From positions 1 to 7,025 of the forward strand of contig DAOVKQ010000034.1 of NCBI GenBank assembly GCA_030631705.1: a stretch of DNA of 7,025 bases, written 5' to 3'. Position 1 is the stretch's first letter, and every line of letters starts with the position of its first letter. Positions 1 through 6,709 of the stretch are shown here, in pieces. This stretch comes from Candidatus Omnitrophota bacterium. GTDB lineage: Bacteria > Omnitrophota > Gorgyraeia > Duberdicusellales > 4484-171. Below the pieces are notes generated by a model. It was not told the DNA's origin. It made no database searches and worked only from the letters and a program-made list of their open reading frames with translations. The position numbers and the translations under genes were made by a program.

Positions 1-70
1 AAAACCGCTCGCTTATTTTCGACCTCAAGATACTCTTAATAACGCCGTTTGCGATTAAAATAAAAGACAT
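1..70 (-). CDS. Possible start of a further operon gene, cut off at the left edge
   Basis: An ATG at 70-68 opens a frame of 23 codons that stays open to the edge of the window; the peptide begins MSFILIANGVIKSILRSK. It lies 21 nt beyond the stop of the GT2 gene and in the same direction, as expected for the next gene of a packed operon. I do not recognise the protein. Against it, the bases before this ATG are pyrimidine-rich (TCTCTCC) and hold no Shine-Dalgarno sequence, and 23 codons could be open by chance. The real start might also lie beyond the window. Confidence 0.3.
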   Translation of the reverse strand, partial: MSFILIANGVIKSILRSKISERF

Positions 71-91
71 ACTAAATAAGGAGAGATTTTT

Positions 92-1234
92 TCATCTTAC
101 TTTATCCCAAAGGGACCGTTGCTTTATAAACAAACCCCTTAATGTTCCCAGCAGAAAAGCGTAATTAAAAGTTAAGAAATAAAACGGCAGCCTTAATAGC
201 CGCACCAGTCTATTATTATTCTCAAGAGCATAAATCCCGCCCGTTACGGCCGCGAGGTAAAACGCGGCCTGGCCAAAAAAGAATAAACGATATAAAAAAT
301 GGTTATAATAAAGTGTATAGTTGGAAAATAATAAAAAAATCAAAAAATAAGGAGACATCCACCTAAGAATTTTATTGGAAACCAACTGGAAGACCAGCAA
401 TATCCGCAAAGACACCAGCGCTTCCGTTAATAGTATAAAAGAACTTTTCAAAAACCAGGACACTATTCTTATCTTCCTTTTTATCTCATCCCGGCAATAA
501 ACACAGGCTTTCTCATAGGATATAGCTTCCGGCTCGAATACAACTCCAAACCCTTTTAGAAGAATCCTTACAGCCAGCTCAAAATCATCCCCTCTTTCCG
601 GACTTATAGGAAAATAAAGCTCACGCCTTAGAGCAAACATAGAACCGTCCGCTCCCAATATAGAATGTAAACGGGAATTATACTTTCGAAGCAAACCTTC
701 GTATTTCTTGTATATAGATTCGCCTTTACTTATGGAAGAATCTTGGGGATTTGTTATTACAAGCTTGCCCATGGCCGCCCCGATTGTTTTATCGTGGAAA
801 TTTCGCACCAATTTTCTTAAGGCATCTTTTTCATAAATCGCGTTAGCGTCGGAGAAAACGATTATTTCACCTTTTGCCTTAGGGACGGTATCATAAATCA
901 TCATGCTCTTTCCCCGGCGCGTTTCATAAGTATAAAGGGTTACATTTTTTTTGGAATATTCCCTGACTATATCGTTGGTTTGATCAATAGACTCGGAAAC
1001 AACAATAATTTCCAGCCTCTCTTTGGGGTAATCAAGCTCCAGCATATTATCCAGCTTCTCCTTTATTACTCTTTCTTCGTTGAAAGCGGGAATAATCATA
1101 CTAACCGCCGGTAAAATATCTTTTTTTATAAGCGGCCTCGCGAAAACGTTTCCTAAAATAATACTAATCAATAAATATCCCAGATAAATATAAATTAAAA
1201 TGAATAGCGAAAGCCAGAAAATATAATCACCCAT
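92..1234 (-). CDS. Membrane-anchored family 2 glycosyltransferase
   Basis: A 380-residue GT2 (GT-A fold) enzyme that should transfer a sugar from a nucleotide-sugar donor on the cytoplasmic face of the inner membrane; donor and acceptor are not deducible. A membrane segment (about residues 4-27) precedes the catalytic domain (about 42-260), and two or three more hydrophobic segments follow (about 281-305, 315-345, 351-372), a layout seen in processive, cellulose-synthase-like or HasA-like GT2 proteins. Visible motifs are PAFNEE (49-54), TRRGK (105-109), SDAN (128-131, in the DxD position), ADGS (195-198), GDDFE (215-219) and a basic KRKIR stretch near 252-256 that may stand in for the QxxRW element. 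The usual VSDGSTDGT segment reads VSESIDQT (79-86): Glu81 replaces the first Asp and one residue appears to be missing. The ATG at 1234 lies 10 nt after the radical SAM gene stop. Only a short AAGG, very close to the ATG, could serve as ribosome site, so translation may depend on coupling. Family call secure; specificity unknown. Confidence 0.93.
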   Translation of the reverse strand: MGDYIFWLSLFILIYIYLGYLLISIILGNVFARPLIKKDILPAVSMIIPAFNEERVIKEKLDNMLELDYPKERLEIIVVSESIDQTNDIVREYSKKNVTLYTYETRRGKSMMIYDTVPKAKGEIIVFSDANAIYEKDALRKLVRNFHDKTIGAAMGKLVITNPQDSSISKGESIYKKYEGLLRKYNSRLHSILGADGSMFALRRELYFPISPERGDDFELAVRILLKGFGVVFEPEAISYEKACVYCRDEIKRKIRIVSWFLKSSFILLTEALVSLRILLVFQLVSNKILRWMSPYFLIFLLFSNYTLYYNHFLYRLFFFGQAAFYLAAVTGGIYALENNNRLVRLLRLPFYFLTFNYAFLLGTLRGLFIKQRSLWDKVR

Positions 1235-1244
1235 TAGCCTTGGC

Positions 1245-2702
1245 TCATCTCCCGGGGAAAGTCCCTCTTACTACATACTTCCAGAACTTAAAAAGCGCTT
1301 TTATTGCGCGCCTTGCTTCCTGAGGATTAAAAAGAATCATTTTTAGCTTATAAAAAATATACCTTGGATTAAGATAATACGCCCTGCGGCTTTTGTCGCA
1401 GAAACGCACTAATTCTTCGGGTGTTATTCCCGGCAGCTTTATAACACAATTGTGCAATCCCTCCGGGGTAACCCAGTCTCTATAATTAGTACTAATCAAT
1501 AATTTCTGTTCCTTAGCCCAATTAAAAGCCTCTGTGCCGGGATAAACCATCAAAGGAAAAAATTGCGCCGTATCGGGCAACCATTTCTTAGCTAATCTTA
1601 GTGTTTTTTTAAGGGTTATCTTGTTTTCCCCGGGATTTCCTGCCATAAAAGCAGCATGGACCAGTAATTTTGCTTTCCGGGCATTCTTGAAGAAATCATA
1701 TATCTGCCCGAGCTTTATCCCTTTATGTATATTATTCAGAATTAACTGATCCGCGGTTTCAACGCCAACAATAATCAGGCGGCAGCGCGCCTGTTTCATC
1801 TTTTTCATCGTATCTAAATCCAAATCGGCTCTGACATTCGCGTTCCAGGCTAATTTATTTTTTTCTTTTATAAGAATATCGCAAAACTTTTGGACCCTGT
1901 CTTTATCTATCGTGAAAGTATCATCTTCAATAACAACCTCTCTAACCTGAGGGATATTTTCTGAGATAAACCGGAACTCTGCGGCAACACTTTGAGCTCC
2001 GCGGGCGCGGTAAAAATGCCCGTGCATAACCTGAGGATAAACGCAGAAAAAACATCTAAACGGACATCCCCGGGCAGTAAATATCTGAACTTCAGGGTAG
2101 TTGGACGCGGCAAAAAAGTAATCTTTGATATTTAGATGTTTCTTATACACCTCACTGACAAAAGGAATAGCGTCTAAATCCATTATCTTCGGTCGCAAAG
2201 GATTATTGATAATTACTTCTTCTTTTCTTAAACTAATACCCGATACTTTATCAACGCCGTTCTTATTTCTTAAAGCTATTGCCAGATCGCGAATGGTATA
2301 ATCATATTCGCCTATTGCTACAGCATCTATATTTTTGCTTATTTTGAGTGACTGTTGCGGTAACGCTGATACATGTGTTCCCACAAGGATAATAAAAGTG
2401 CCGGGGAATTTCTCCTTGATTGTCGCGGCAATTCTTACGTCATTATAAATACTGGGAGTAGAAGTATCTACGACTACCAGCTCAGGACTAAAATCAGCCG
2501 CTATCTTAAAAATATCTTCTGATTGCAAACCGCAAGCGGGAGCATCGATAAGCTTAACCTCAAACCCTTCCTTTTCTAATACTCCCGCGGCATAACACAA
2601 CCAGACAGGATAATATAAGGTTCCGCTTTTTGTAACTGCCGGGCTTCTTTGAGCGCGGGAGAACCGCCCCAGAAACGGAGGATTTAAAATTAGTACCTTC
2701 AT
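1245..2702 (-). CDS. B12-binding-domain radical SAM enzyme (BchE/HpnJ-like)
   Basis: A 485-residue protein built like cobalamin-dependent class B radical SAM enzymes. Residues 1-145 form a Rossmann-like B12-binding domain: MKVLILNPP start, YPVWLCYAAGVLEKEGFEV near 31-49, VGTHVSALP at 107-115 where relatives often have GGPH, and AIGEYDY at 129-135. The radical SAM core follows, with the [4Fe-4S] cysteines C213, C217 and C220 in RGCPFRCFFC, then VIEDDTFTID (257-266) and VGVETAD (312-318). A positively charged C-terminal region (about 440-485) follows. I see no DxHxxG motif, so cobalamin, if bound, lacks the classical lower histidine ligand. Family members carry out methylations, ring closures and lipid modifications; HpnJ acts on hopanoids. 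The position between two glycosyltransferases suggests a glycan or glycolipid substrate, which is inference. The ATG at 2702 overlaps the upstream GT4 stop as ATGA, and AGGG (2711-2714) lies 8 nt before it. Family secure; reaction unknown. Confidence 0.92.
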   Translation of the reverse strand: MKVLILNPPFLGRFSRAQRSPAVTKSGTLYYPVWLCYAAGVLEKEGFEVKLIDAPACGLQSEDIFKIAADFSPELVVVDTSTPSIYNDVRIAATIKEKFPGTFIILVGTHVSALPQQSLKISKNIDAVAIGEYDYTIRDLAIALRNKNGVDKVSGISLRKEEVIINNPLRPKIMDLDAIPFVSEVYKKHLNIKDYFFAASNYPEVQIFTARGCPFRCFFCVYPQVMHGHFYRARGAQSVAAEFRFISENIPQVREVVIEDDTFTIDKDRVQKFCDILIKEKNKLAWNANVRADLDLDTMKKMKQARCRLIIVGVETADQLILNNIHKGIKLGQIYDFFKNARKAKLLVHAAFMAGNPGENKITLKKTLRLAKKWLPDTAQFFPLMVYPGTEAFNWAKEQKLLISTNYRDWVTPEGLHNCVIKLPGITPEELVRFCDKSRRAYYLNPRYIFYKLKMILFNPQEARRAIKALFKFWKYVVRGTFPGR

Positions 2703-3835
2703 ATTTCTAACCCTGCCTCAATCACAGTTCTGACTTTTCGCAGATAAAATACCTGATTAAAATCATCTCTTATTTTTTGACAAGCTTTGCGGGATATATC
2801 TATTCTTGCCTGAGGATTATCCAATAAAAATAAGATTTTCTCCGCCAGGACATTATGGTCCCCCGCGGTATAAAGCAGTCCGTCTTTACCATCATCAATA
2901 ATCTCTGCCGGGCCGCCGAAATTAGTCGCGATAACCGCCGCCCCCGATGCCATTGCCTGCAGTAAAGAAGTAGGGCAGGGGTCTGGGCGGCGTGAGGCCA
3001 GAATAAAAATATCTACCTCTCTCATAATTTGAGCTATATCTTCCCTGTATCCGGTAAATAACAGATTATTATTTAAATTCAGCTTATCAACCAATTTCCT
3101 TAACTGTTCTTTGTACTTTTGTCCTTCCTTGTCATATAACACGTCTCCGACAATAGTAAATTTAGCCCCGGGGTATTTGGAACTTACCGTCTTTGCCGCC
3201 CGGATGAAATCATCAATCCCTTTCCACTCCATAAGAGCTCCTACCATAGCGATAAGGGGCTCAGCGTTCGCTTTATTAGGGGGAAAATAAACAGTTGTAT
3301 CAATGGCATTGTAAAGAATTTCAATTTTCTCAACCAATCCTTTAAGCGGTTTTTTAACCGCTTTGGAGACAACGATAATTTTTTTGACAATACCGCGCTT
3401 AGCGAAAAAAATACACAACGCCCTGACAATCCCTTTATCAAAAATACTATGGACATGCCAGATTAAAGGAGTTTTTGTAATATGACAGGCAATCGTTGAC
3501 CAAATAAAAGTTCTTGCCGCGTTAGCATATACTAAATCAACACTCTCACTCCTGATTAACCTCTTTAATTTATAAACCAAATAGGGAAGGCGTAAAGAAT
3601 AGCTTAATATATCCAAGAAAGTCTTCCTGCCAAGAGAATAATACCCTATGGGAAATGTTGTGTATTTTATTTTTAAACGTTTGAGATTCTCGGAAAATAT
3701 GCCCTCCTCCGGGATGAGCACACAAATGTCGTAATCACTTTTTAAATCCTCAACTAATGTCAACAACACCCGCTGTCCGCCGGTTAATTTAGCATATTGC
3801 TCGAGGAATAATATTTTTCTTTTCTTATTGTTCAT
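2699..3835 (-). CDS. Family 4 glycosyltransferase (GT-B fold)
   Basis: A 378-residue GT4-type transferase, cytoplasmic or peripheral to the membrane, likely adding one sugar to the lipid-linked repeat unit. The N-terminal acceptor half has LTGGQRVL (17-24) and WHVHS (126-130). The C-terminal donor-binding half starts at IAMVGALMEWKGIDDF (195-210), followed by FTGYREDI (260-267) and RPDPCPTSLLQAMASG (283-298), then GGPAEII (307-313). The EX7E motif that normally contacts the nucleotide sugar is changed to D285-x7-Q293. I chose ATG 3835 over the in-frame TTG at 3853 because the six extra residues are unlike the family start and the TTG has no ribosome site; the ATG has only a weak GAGAG 11 nt upstream. 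Its first 11 nt overlap the end of the polymerase gene, so translational coupling is likely. A perfect 8-bp inverted repeat lies inside the gene at 3344-3363. Sugar specificity is unknown. Confidence 0.92.
   Translation of the reverse strand: MNNKKRKILFLEQYAKLTGGQRVLLTLVEDLKSDYDICVLIPEEGIFSENLKRLKIKYTTFPIGYYSLGRKTFLDILSYSLRLPYLVYKLKRLIRSESVDLVYANAARTFIWSTIACHITKTPLIWHVHSIFDKGIVRALCIFFAKRGIVKKIIVVSKAVKKPLKGLVEKIEILYNAIDTTVYFPPNKANAEPLIAMVGALMEWKGIDDFIRAAKTVSSKYPGAKFTIVGDVLYDKEGQKYKEQLRKLVDKLNLNNNLLFTGYREDIAQIMREVDIFILASRRPDPCPTSLLQAMASGAAVIATNFGGPAEIIDDGKDGLLYTAGDHNVLAEKILFLLDNPQARIDISRKACQKIRDDFNQVFYLRKVRTVIEAGLEI
3344..3363. repeat. Perfect intragenic inverted repeat, 8-bp stem with 4-nt loop
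   Basis: AAGCGGTT, TTTT, AACCGCTT on the plus strand; the arms are exact reverse complements. On the transcribed strand it encodes the KAVKKPLK stretch of the GT4 protein (residues about 158-165). No run of U follows in either direction, so it is not a standard intrinsic terminator. It may simply result from the codons of a lysine-rich segment. Confidence 0.6.
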
Positions 3836-5243
3836 TGGGTATGGAGCTCTCAAACATTGAAAATAACGCCAGACAAAGCCCGGCCGTTAACCAAAATTGA
3901 AGTTCGTGGGTTGTGTTTCCTACTAAGGAAGCCACCAGATAAGAGATCAAACCGGCCTTAAATCCTATAAGAATAGCGCCTTCTTTGGTGTGTTTATTTC
4001 GCTTAATATAAAAAGTTAATTTTCTCCATATAAGCAGGATAAAGGCCATAAAAGAGATAAAACCGAAGATGCCTTTTTCCGAAAGCAGCTGTAAATATTG
4101 GTTATGAGTCGCGAGATATTGTCTTGAATACGTTAAAGCGTCCGGCATTTTATATTTATCGTAATTGTATACAGACATATAGGGGCCCACACCAAGAAAA
4201 GGATTATCAAGAAACATTTTCCAGTTTGCCCTAAAGGCATCCCATCTATGCACAAGTATCAAATGGGGATACTTACGAAGCATGTTTAAGTCAGGAAATC
4301 TGAATAAATAAGCTTTTAATACAGGATGTTTATCGTAGATATAATCAACAAATAAAACCATGCCCACCGCGGCAATAACGATTATCAGTAATATAATAAA
4401 AGCCGCCTTCCCTTTTCCGTAAGCACAAAGAAGATATAAAAAAACGACAAAAAAACATATGTGGCCCATGCGGGAAAAAGTAGCCAACAATCCTCCGCAT
4501 TGCAGGAGGAAACATATTTTCAGCATCCGGCGGCCGCCGGACTTATTGGAAAACAAATATGATAAAATTAAAGCAATATTCATCGTCAAATATAAAGCAT
4601 AATAATTGGGGTCATGCCAGCCGGCGCTCGCTCTATATAAAGTAATTCCCCCCAAAGAAACCAAATAGTGTTTTTTAAAAAGATGGAGCGCGGGCACAAA
4701 AACCTGCAAAATAGCCAGAATCGATGACGCCGAAGCGACAATAATCATGACTTTAATTACGAAAGAAAATCGTTCTTTATTTCTTATCATGTCGCTGATA
4801 ATGTAACAAAATAAAATTAAATAAGAAATAATAAGAACTCTTTTAATGCTCATTAACGGATACATGGATTTTGAGGTCGAAAGTATATTTATAAGTAAAA
4901 ATCCCAATATCGCGATGAATTCTTTACGTATCTTCAGTTGTTTGTTTTCTTTTAACGATTTTTGAGCAATCCACCAGAGAAAAAAAGGAATAAAAGCGAT
5001 TTCGCTTAAACGTATAAAATGAGTTTCTCCTCCTATTCTAAGCGAATGAAAAGGAATGGTAAAAATAACCAAAGCAAACCAATCGTAAATGGTGATTTTT
5101 CCCTTCTTAAAAATAACAATCCCCACGGATACGGCGCCCAAAAAAAGTAAATAGTAAAACTGGCGGTAATTCGAAAAAAGAACGATAGCAATAGCCATCA
5201 ATAAACATACTGATAAACTTATCAAAAACTGCTTTTTCACCAT
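3825..5243 (-). CDS. Wzy/WaaL-family polysaccharide polymerase or O-antigen ligase
   Basis: A 472-residue integral membrane protein with about a dozen hydrophobic segments over its length and a large polar loop at about 302-390, the usual plan of the O-antigen ligase/polymerase family (PF04932 type). Family signatures are HDPNYYA (210-216), TFSR (255-258), HRWDAFRANW (332-341) with DNPFLGVGP (346-354), and THNQYLQLLSEKGIFGF (379-395), the histidine-containing periplasmic loop motif. Such proteins join undecaprenyl-linked repeat units or transfer glycan to a lipid or protein acceptor on the outer face of the inner membrane; sequence alone cannot separate polymerase from ligase. ATG 5243 is chosen over the in-frame GTG 5267 because AGGA (5252-5255) lies 8 nt before the ATG, while the GTG has no spaced ribosome site and would add eight non-hydrophobic residues. 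A 24-codon ORF ends across this start codon. The 3' end overlaps the GT4 gene by 11 nt. Confidence 0.92.
   Translation of the reverse strand: MVKKQFLISLSVCLLMAIAIVLFSNYRQFYYLLFLGAVSVGIVIFKKGKITIYDWFALVIFTIPFHSLRIGGETHFIRLSEIAFIPFFLWWIAQKSLKENKQLKIRKEFIAILGFLLINILSTSKSMYPLMSIKRVLIISYLILFCYIISDMIRNKERFSFVIKVMIIVASASSILAILQVFVPALHLFKKHYLVSLGGITLYRASAGWHDPNYYALYLTMNIALILSYLFSNKSGGRRMLKICFLLQCGGLLATFSRMGHICFFVVFLYLLCAYGKGKAAFIILLIIVIAAVGMVLFVDYIYDKHPVLKAYLFRFPDLNMLRKYPHLILVHRWDAFRANWKMFLDNPFLGVGPYMSVYNYDKYKMPDALTYSRQYLATHNQYLQLLSEKGIFGFISFMAFILLIWRKLTFYIKRNKHTKEGAILIGFKAGLISYLVASLVGNTTHELQFWLTAGLCLALFSMFESSIPNEQ
4527..4540. repeat. GC-only 14-bp perfect palindrome inside the polymerase gene
   Basis: CCGGCGGCCGCCGG is its own reverse complement and stands out as a GC block in AT-rich DNA. 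It encodes the GGRR loop (about residues 236-239) between membrane segments, so coding for Gly-Gly-Arg-Arg probably explains it. Just left of it, TCCTCC (4491-4496) and GGAGGA (4505-4510) form a second small inverted repeat. Confidence 0.55.
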
Positions 5244-5311
5244 AACAGACGTCCTATTTGGGTACACCCTACTTCGAATTTCGCATTTCGTGCTTCGAAT
5301 TTATACATCAT
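5237..5311 (-). CDS. Possible 24-codon leader ORF coupled to the polymerase start
   Basis: ATG 5311 (followed at once by a second ATG at 5308) opens a 24-codon frame reading MMYKFEARNAKFEVGCTQIG, then RLLW, then TGA at 5239-5237. AGGAG at 5317-5321 lies 5 nt before the first ATG and 8 nt before the second, one of the best-spaced ribosome sites in the window. The stop codon falls just inside the polymerase gene, an overlap of 7 nt, so a ribosome ending here is placed on the polymerase ATG at 5243. That arrangement fits a translationally coupled leader. The peptide has no recognisable domain, signal or run of one amino acid typical of attenuation leaders. Its middle coincides with the heptamer repeat, giving KFE twice at a spacing of seven residues. 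If the repeat is a dispersed non-coding element, the ORF may be accidental. Confidence 0.4.
   Translation of the reverse strand: MMYKFEARNAKFEVGCTQIGRLLW
5270..5297 (-). repeat. Four tandem 7-bp units, consensus CGAARNN
   Basis: Read on the minus strand the units are CGAAGCA, CGAAATG, CGAAATT and CGAAGTA, without gaps. The constant part is CGAA plus a purine; the last two bases vary. Two palindromic TTCGAA cores (5274-5279 and 5294-5299) lie 20 bp apart, and the 10-mer CTTCGAATTT occurs on the plus strand at 5272-5281 and 5293-5302, a 21-bp period. The array sits between the KpsS-like gene and the polymerase, inside the possible leader ORF. Function unknown: it could be a dispersed intergenic repeat, a protein-binding array or chance. 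Confidence 0.65.
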
Positions 5312-5316
5312 TAATG

Positions 5317-5321
5317 CTCCT
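5317..5321 (-). promoter_or_regulatory. Strong Shine-Dalgarno sequence upstream of the polymerase
   Basis: AGGAG on the minus strand is the best ribosome site in this gap, yet it is about 74 nt from the polymerase ATG and therefore cannot serve it directly. It is placed 5 and 8 nt before the paired ATG codons of the 24-codon ORF, which is the main reason for listing that ORF. Confidence 0.45.
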
Positions 5322-5351
5322 ACCTCTGTCTTTCTTATTACCGAAACATTG

Positions 5352-5370
5352 AAGAACTATACTTGTTCTT
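5352..5370 (-). other. Weak hairpin directly after the KpsS-like gene stop
   Basis: On the minus strand AAGAAC, a 7-nt loop and GTTCTT form a perfect 6-bp stem beginning at the last base of the TAA stop codon. The stem is mostly A-U and no U run follows, so it is a poor terminator. It could slow or mark the transcript end between the two operon halves, or mean nothing. Confidence 0.25.
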
Positions 5371-6704
5371 TACAGGATACTCTTTATTTTTTCATAAGCC
5401 TGATGTAAACTGTTTTCGTTACAATACCTGGGGCTTCCTTCAACAAGATATTCAAACCTTAAATAGTAAACAAATTTATCTATCAACTCTTTGTTGAGGG
5501 GCCCCTCTAAAGCCTGTTTTACTGCCTCTACTAATTTATCTAAATTATTTACATTATAAACAATTCCTTCAATATTATAAAAGCTATTTCCCAGGGTAAC
5601 AACAGGTTTGTGACGCATTAAAGCTAAAACCCCAACGGACGAATTAATCGTTATTATTGCCTCTGCTTTGTCTATAAGGCTTTCGATATCATATTTCTTA
5701 AACCAAATAACATCAGGAAAATCTTTACGCAATCTGCCGTAGTTAGTTCTTCCTAAATCATCAGGATGCTCTTTCACTACTATTTTATATCCGGAAGGCG
5801 CGCCTTTTCTAACAGCAGCGTGGCATGTCCGTAAAAATAACTCCATTGTGTTTATATTGGGAGAATTAATAAGAATCTGTGTATCGTAAGGGTACTGGAA
5901 AGGAAGAAAGATAAAATGTTCGGGTAAATTTAATCTGTGTTCTTTTATAAAAAATTGTGACCGTATCTTTTTGCATAGAGACTGGCCGATTCGGTCATCG
6001 GTAAGGTCAGGGAATAAATTCCTGTAGAAATGATTTCTCATGAGAAAAGCGTAATATAATTTCTGTGGATAATTCATAATCCCTTTATTCTTTTCGCGGG
6101 AAGGCTTAGCTTTATCACCATAAGAGCTCATAAAAGACTGCCACTTTACCTCATCTACCGTTACATTCTCATAAAATTCTTTAGTTTTACCGGCGAGTGA
6201 ACTTTGATAATTTATTCCTTTAGTATCTATCATAAGAGTATTGGGTAAGGGGCCATTTTCAAAAAAAATATTTTTTATATTCATTCTAGCAGCTACTCTC
6301 CAGGCCACGTTTACCACCAAGGGAAAAGAATTCCATATCACTATTGCCTTTATATCATGTTTACTATAAAAATCATTAAAAAAACTTTCATAATAGACCG
6401 TTTTATTGATTAATTTTCCTTTTTCTATACCGATACCGTTTGCTTTGAGGCGCGTATAATCATAGCGTATTATATCGTCTAACTCCCGCGAGCTAAAACA
6501 AGAATTATTAAATGTATAGCTTAAACCGGCACTCCGCTCCGCCTTCAAAGGATAACAACATCTATTTATTTTGTTTATGGCTCTGCGCGTATCCAGGAAA
6601 AAACCGACGTAAAATATATTAATGCCCTCTTTCTCTAAACGCTTAGCCATGCATTCGTAAAAAAACGGCTCAAACTCACCTGTACAAATAAAAGCTATGT
6701 TCAT
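5370..6704 (-). CDS. KpsS/LipA-like capsule polysaccharide transferase
   Basis: A 444-residue cytoplasmic protein that resembles the capsule biosynthesis family (PF05159 type) containing KpsS and KpsC, whose best-known members are Kdo transferases building the poly-Kdo linker of group 2 capsules. Seen in the sequence: a strand-like start MNIAFICTGEFEPFF; FFENGPLPNTLMID with KGINYQSS (147-169), matching the family's E-x-G-x-x-P-x-T pattern; FLPFQYPYDTQIL (266-277) with Q270 and D274; VVKEHPDD (309-316) with the conserved His-Pro; and INSSVGVLALMRHKPVVTLG (353-372), the donor-site signature. No membrane segment or signal peptide. ATG 6704 is chosen because the frame's 55-residue extension to 6869 would overlap the small membrane gene by 160 nt and is unlike the family start. 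No clear Shine-Dalgarno lies before it; the preceding stop codon is 5 nt away, so re-initiation is likely. No KpsC partner is in the window. Family good; donor sugar not proven. Confidence 0.85.
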   Translation of the reverse strand: MNIAFICTGEFEPFFYECMAKRLEKEGINIFYVGFFLDTRRAINKINRCCYPLKAERSAGLSYTFNNSCFSSRELDDIIRYDYTRLKANGIGIEKGKLINKTVYYESFFNDFYSKHDIKAIVIWNSFPLVVNVAWRVAARMNIKNIFFENGPLPNTLMIDTKGINYQSSLAGKTKEFYENVTVDEVKWQSFMSSYGDKAKPSREKNKGIMNYPQKLYYAFLMRNHFYRNLFPDLTDDRIGQSLCKKIRSQFFIKEHRLNLPEHFIFLPFQYPYDTQILINSPNINTMELFLRTCHAAVRKGAPSGYKIVVKEHPDDLGRTNYGRLRKDFPDVIWFKKYDIESLIDKAEAIITINSSVGVLALMRHKPVVTLGNSFYNIEGIVYNVNNLDKLVEAVKQALEGPLNKELIDKFVYYLRFEYLVEGSPRYCNENSLHQAYEKIKSIL

Positions 6705-6709
6705 GATAG

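Noticed and set aside
78..85. AAGGAGAG on the plus strand, a perfect-looking ribosome site
   Set aside because: No start codon follows at a useful distance and no plus-strand ORF exists there.
1907..2113. 68-codon minus-strand ORF starting with TTG
   Set aside because: Lies wholly inside the radical SAM gene in another frame; no domain, no ribosome context.
3241..3456. 71-codon minus-strand ORF
   Set aside because: Lies wholly inside the GT4 gene in another frame; basic low-complexity composition typical of an out-of-frame reading.
3836..3853. TTG start of the GT4 gene, adding six residues
   Set aside because: Rare start codon without a ribosome site; the ATG at 3835 gives the expected basic-then-strand N-terminus.
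5244..5267. GTG start of the polymerase gene, adding eight residues
   Set aside because: No properly spaced ribosome site, whereas ATG 5243 has AGGA 8 nt upstream.
5260..5269. GGGT-AC-ACCC inverted repeat before the polymerase ribosome site
   Set aside because: Only four base pairs per arm with a 2-nt centre; too short to call an operator or hairpin.
5300..5361. TATAAA (5305-5300) and TATAGT (5361-5356) on the minus strand as -10 promoter boxes
   Set aside because: Neither has a recognisable -35 element at about 17 bp upstream; such hexamers are common in AT-rich DNA. An internal promoter remains possible but is unsupported.
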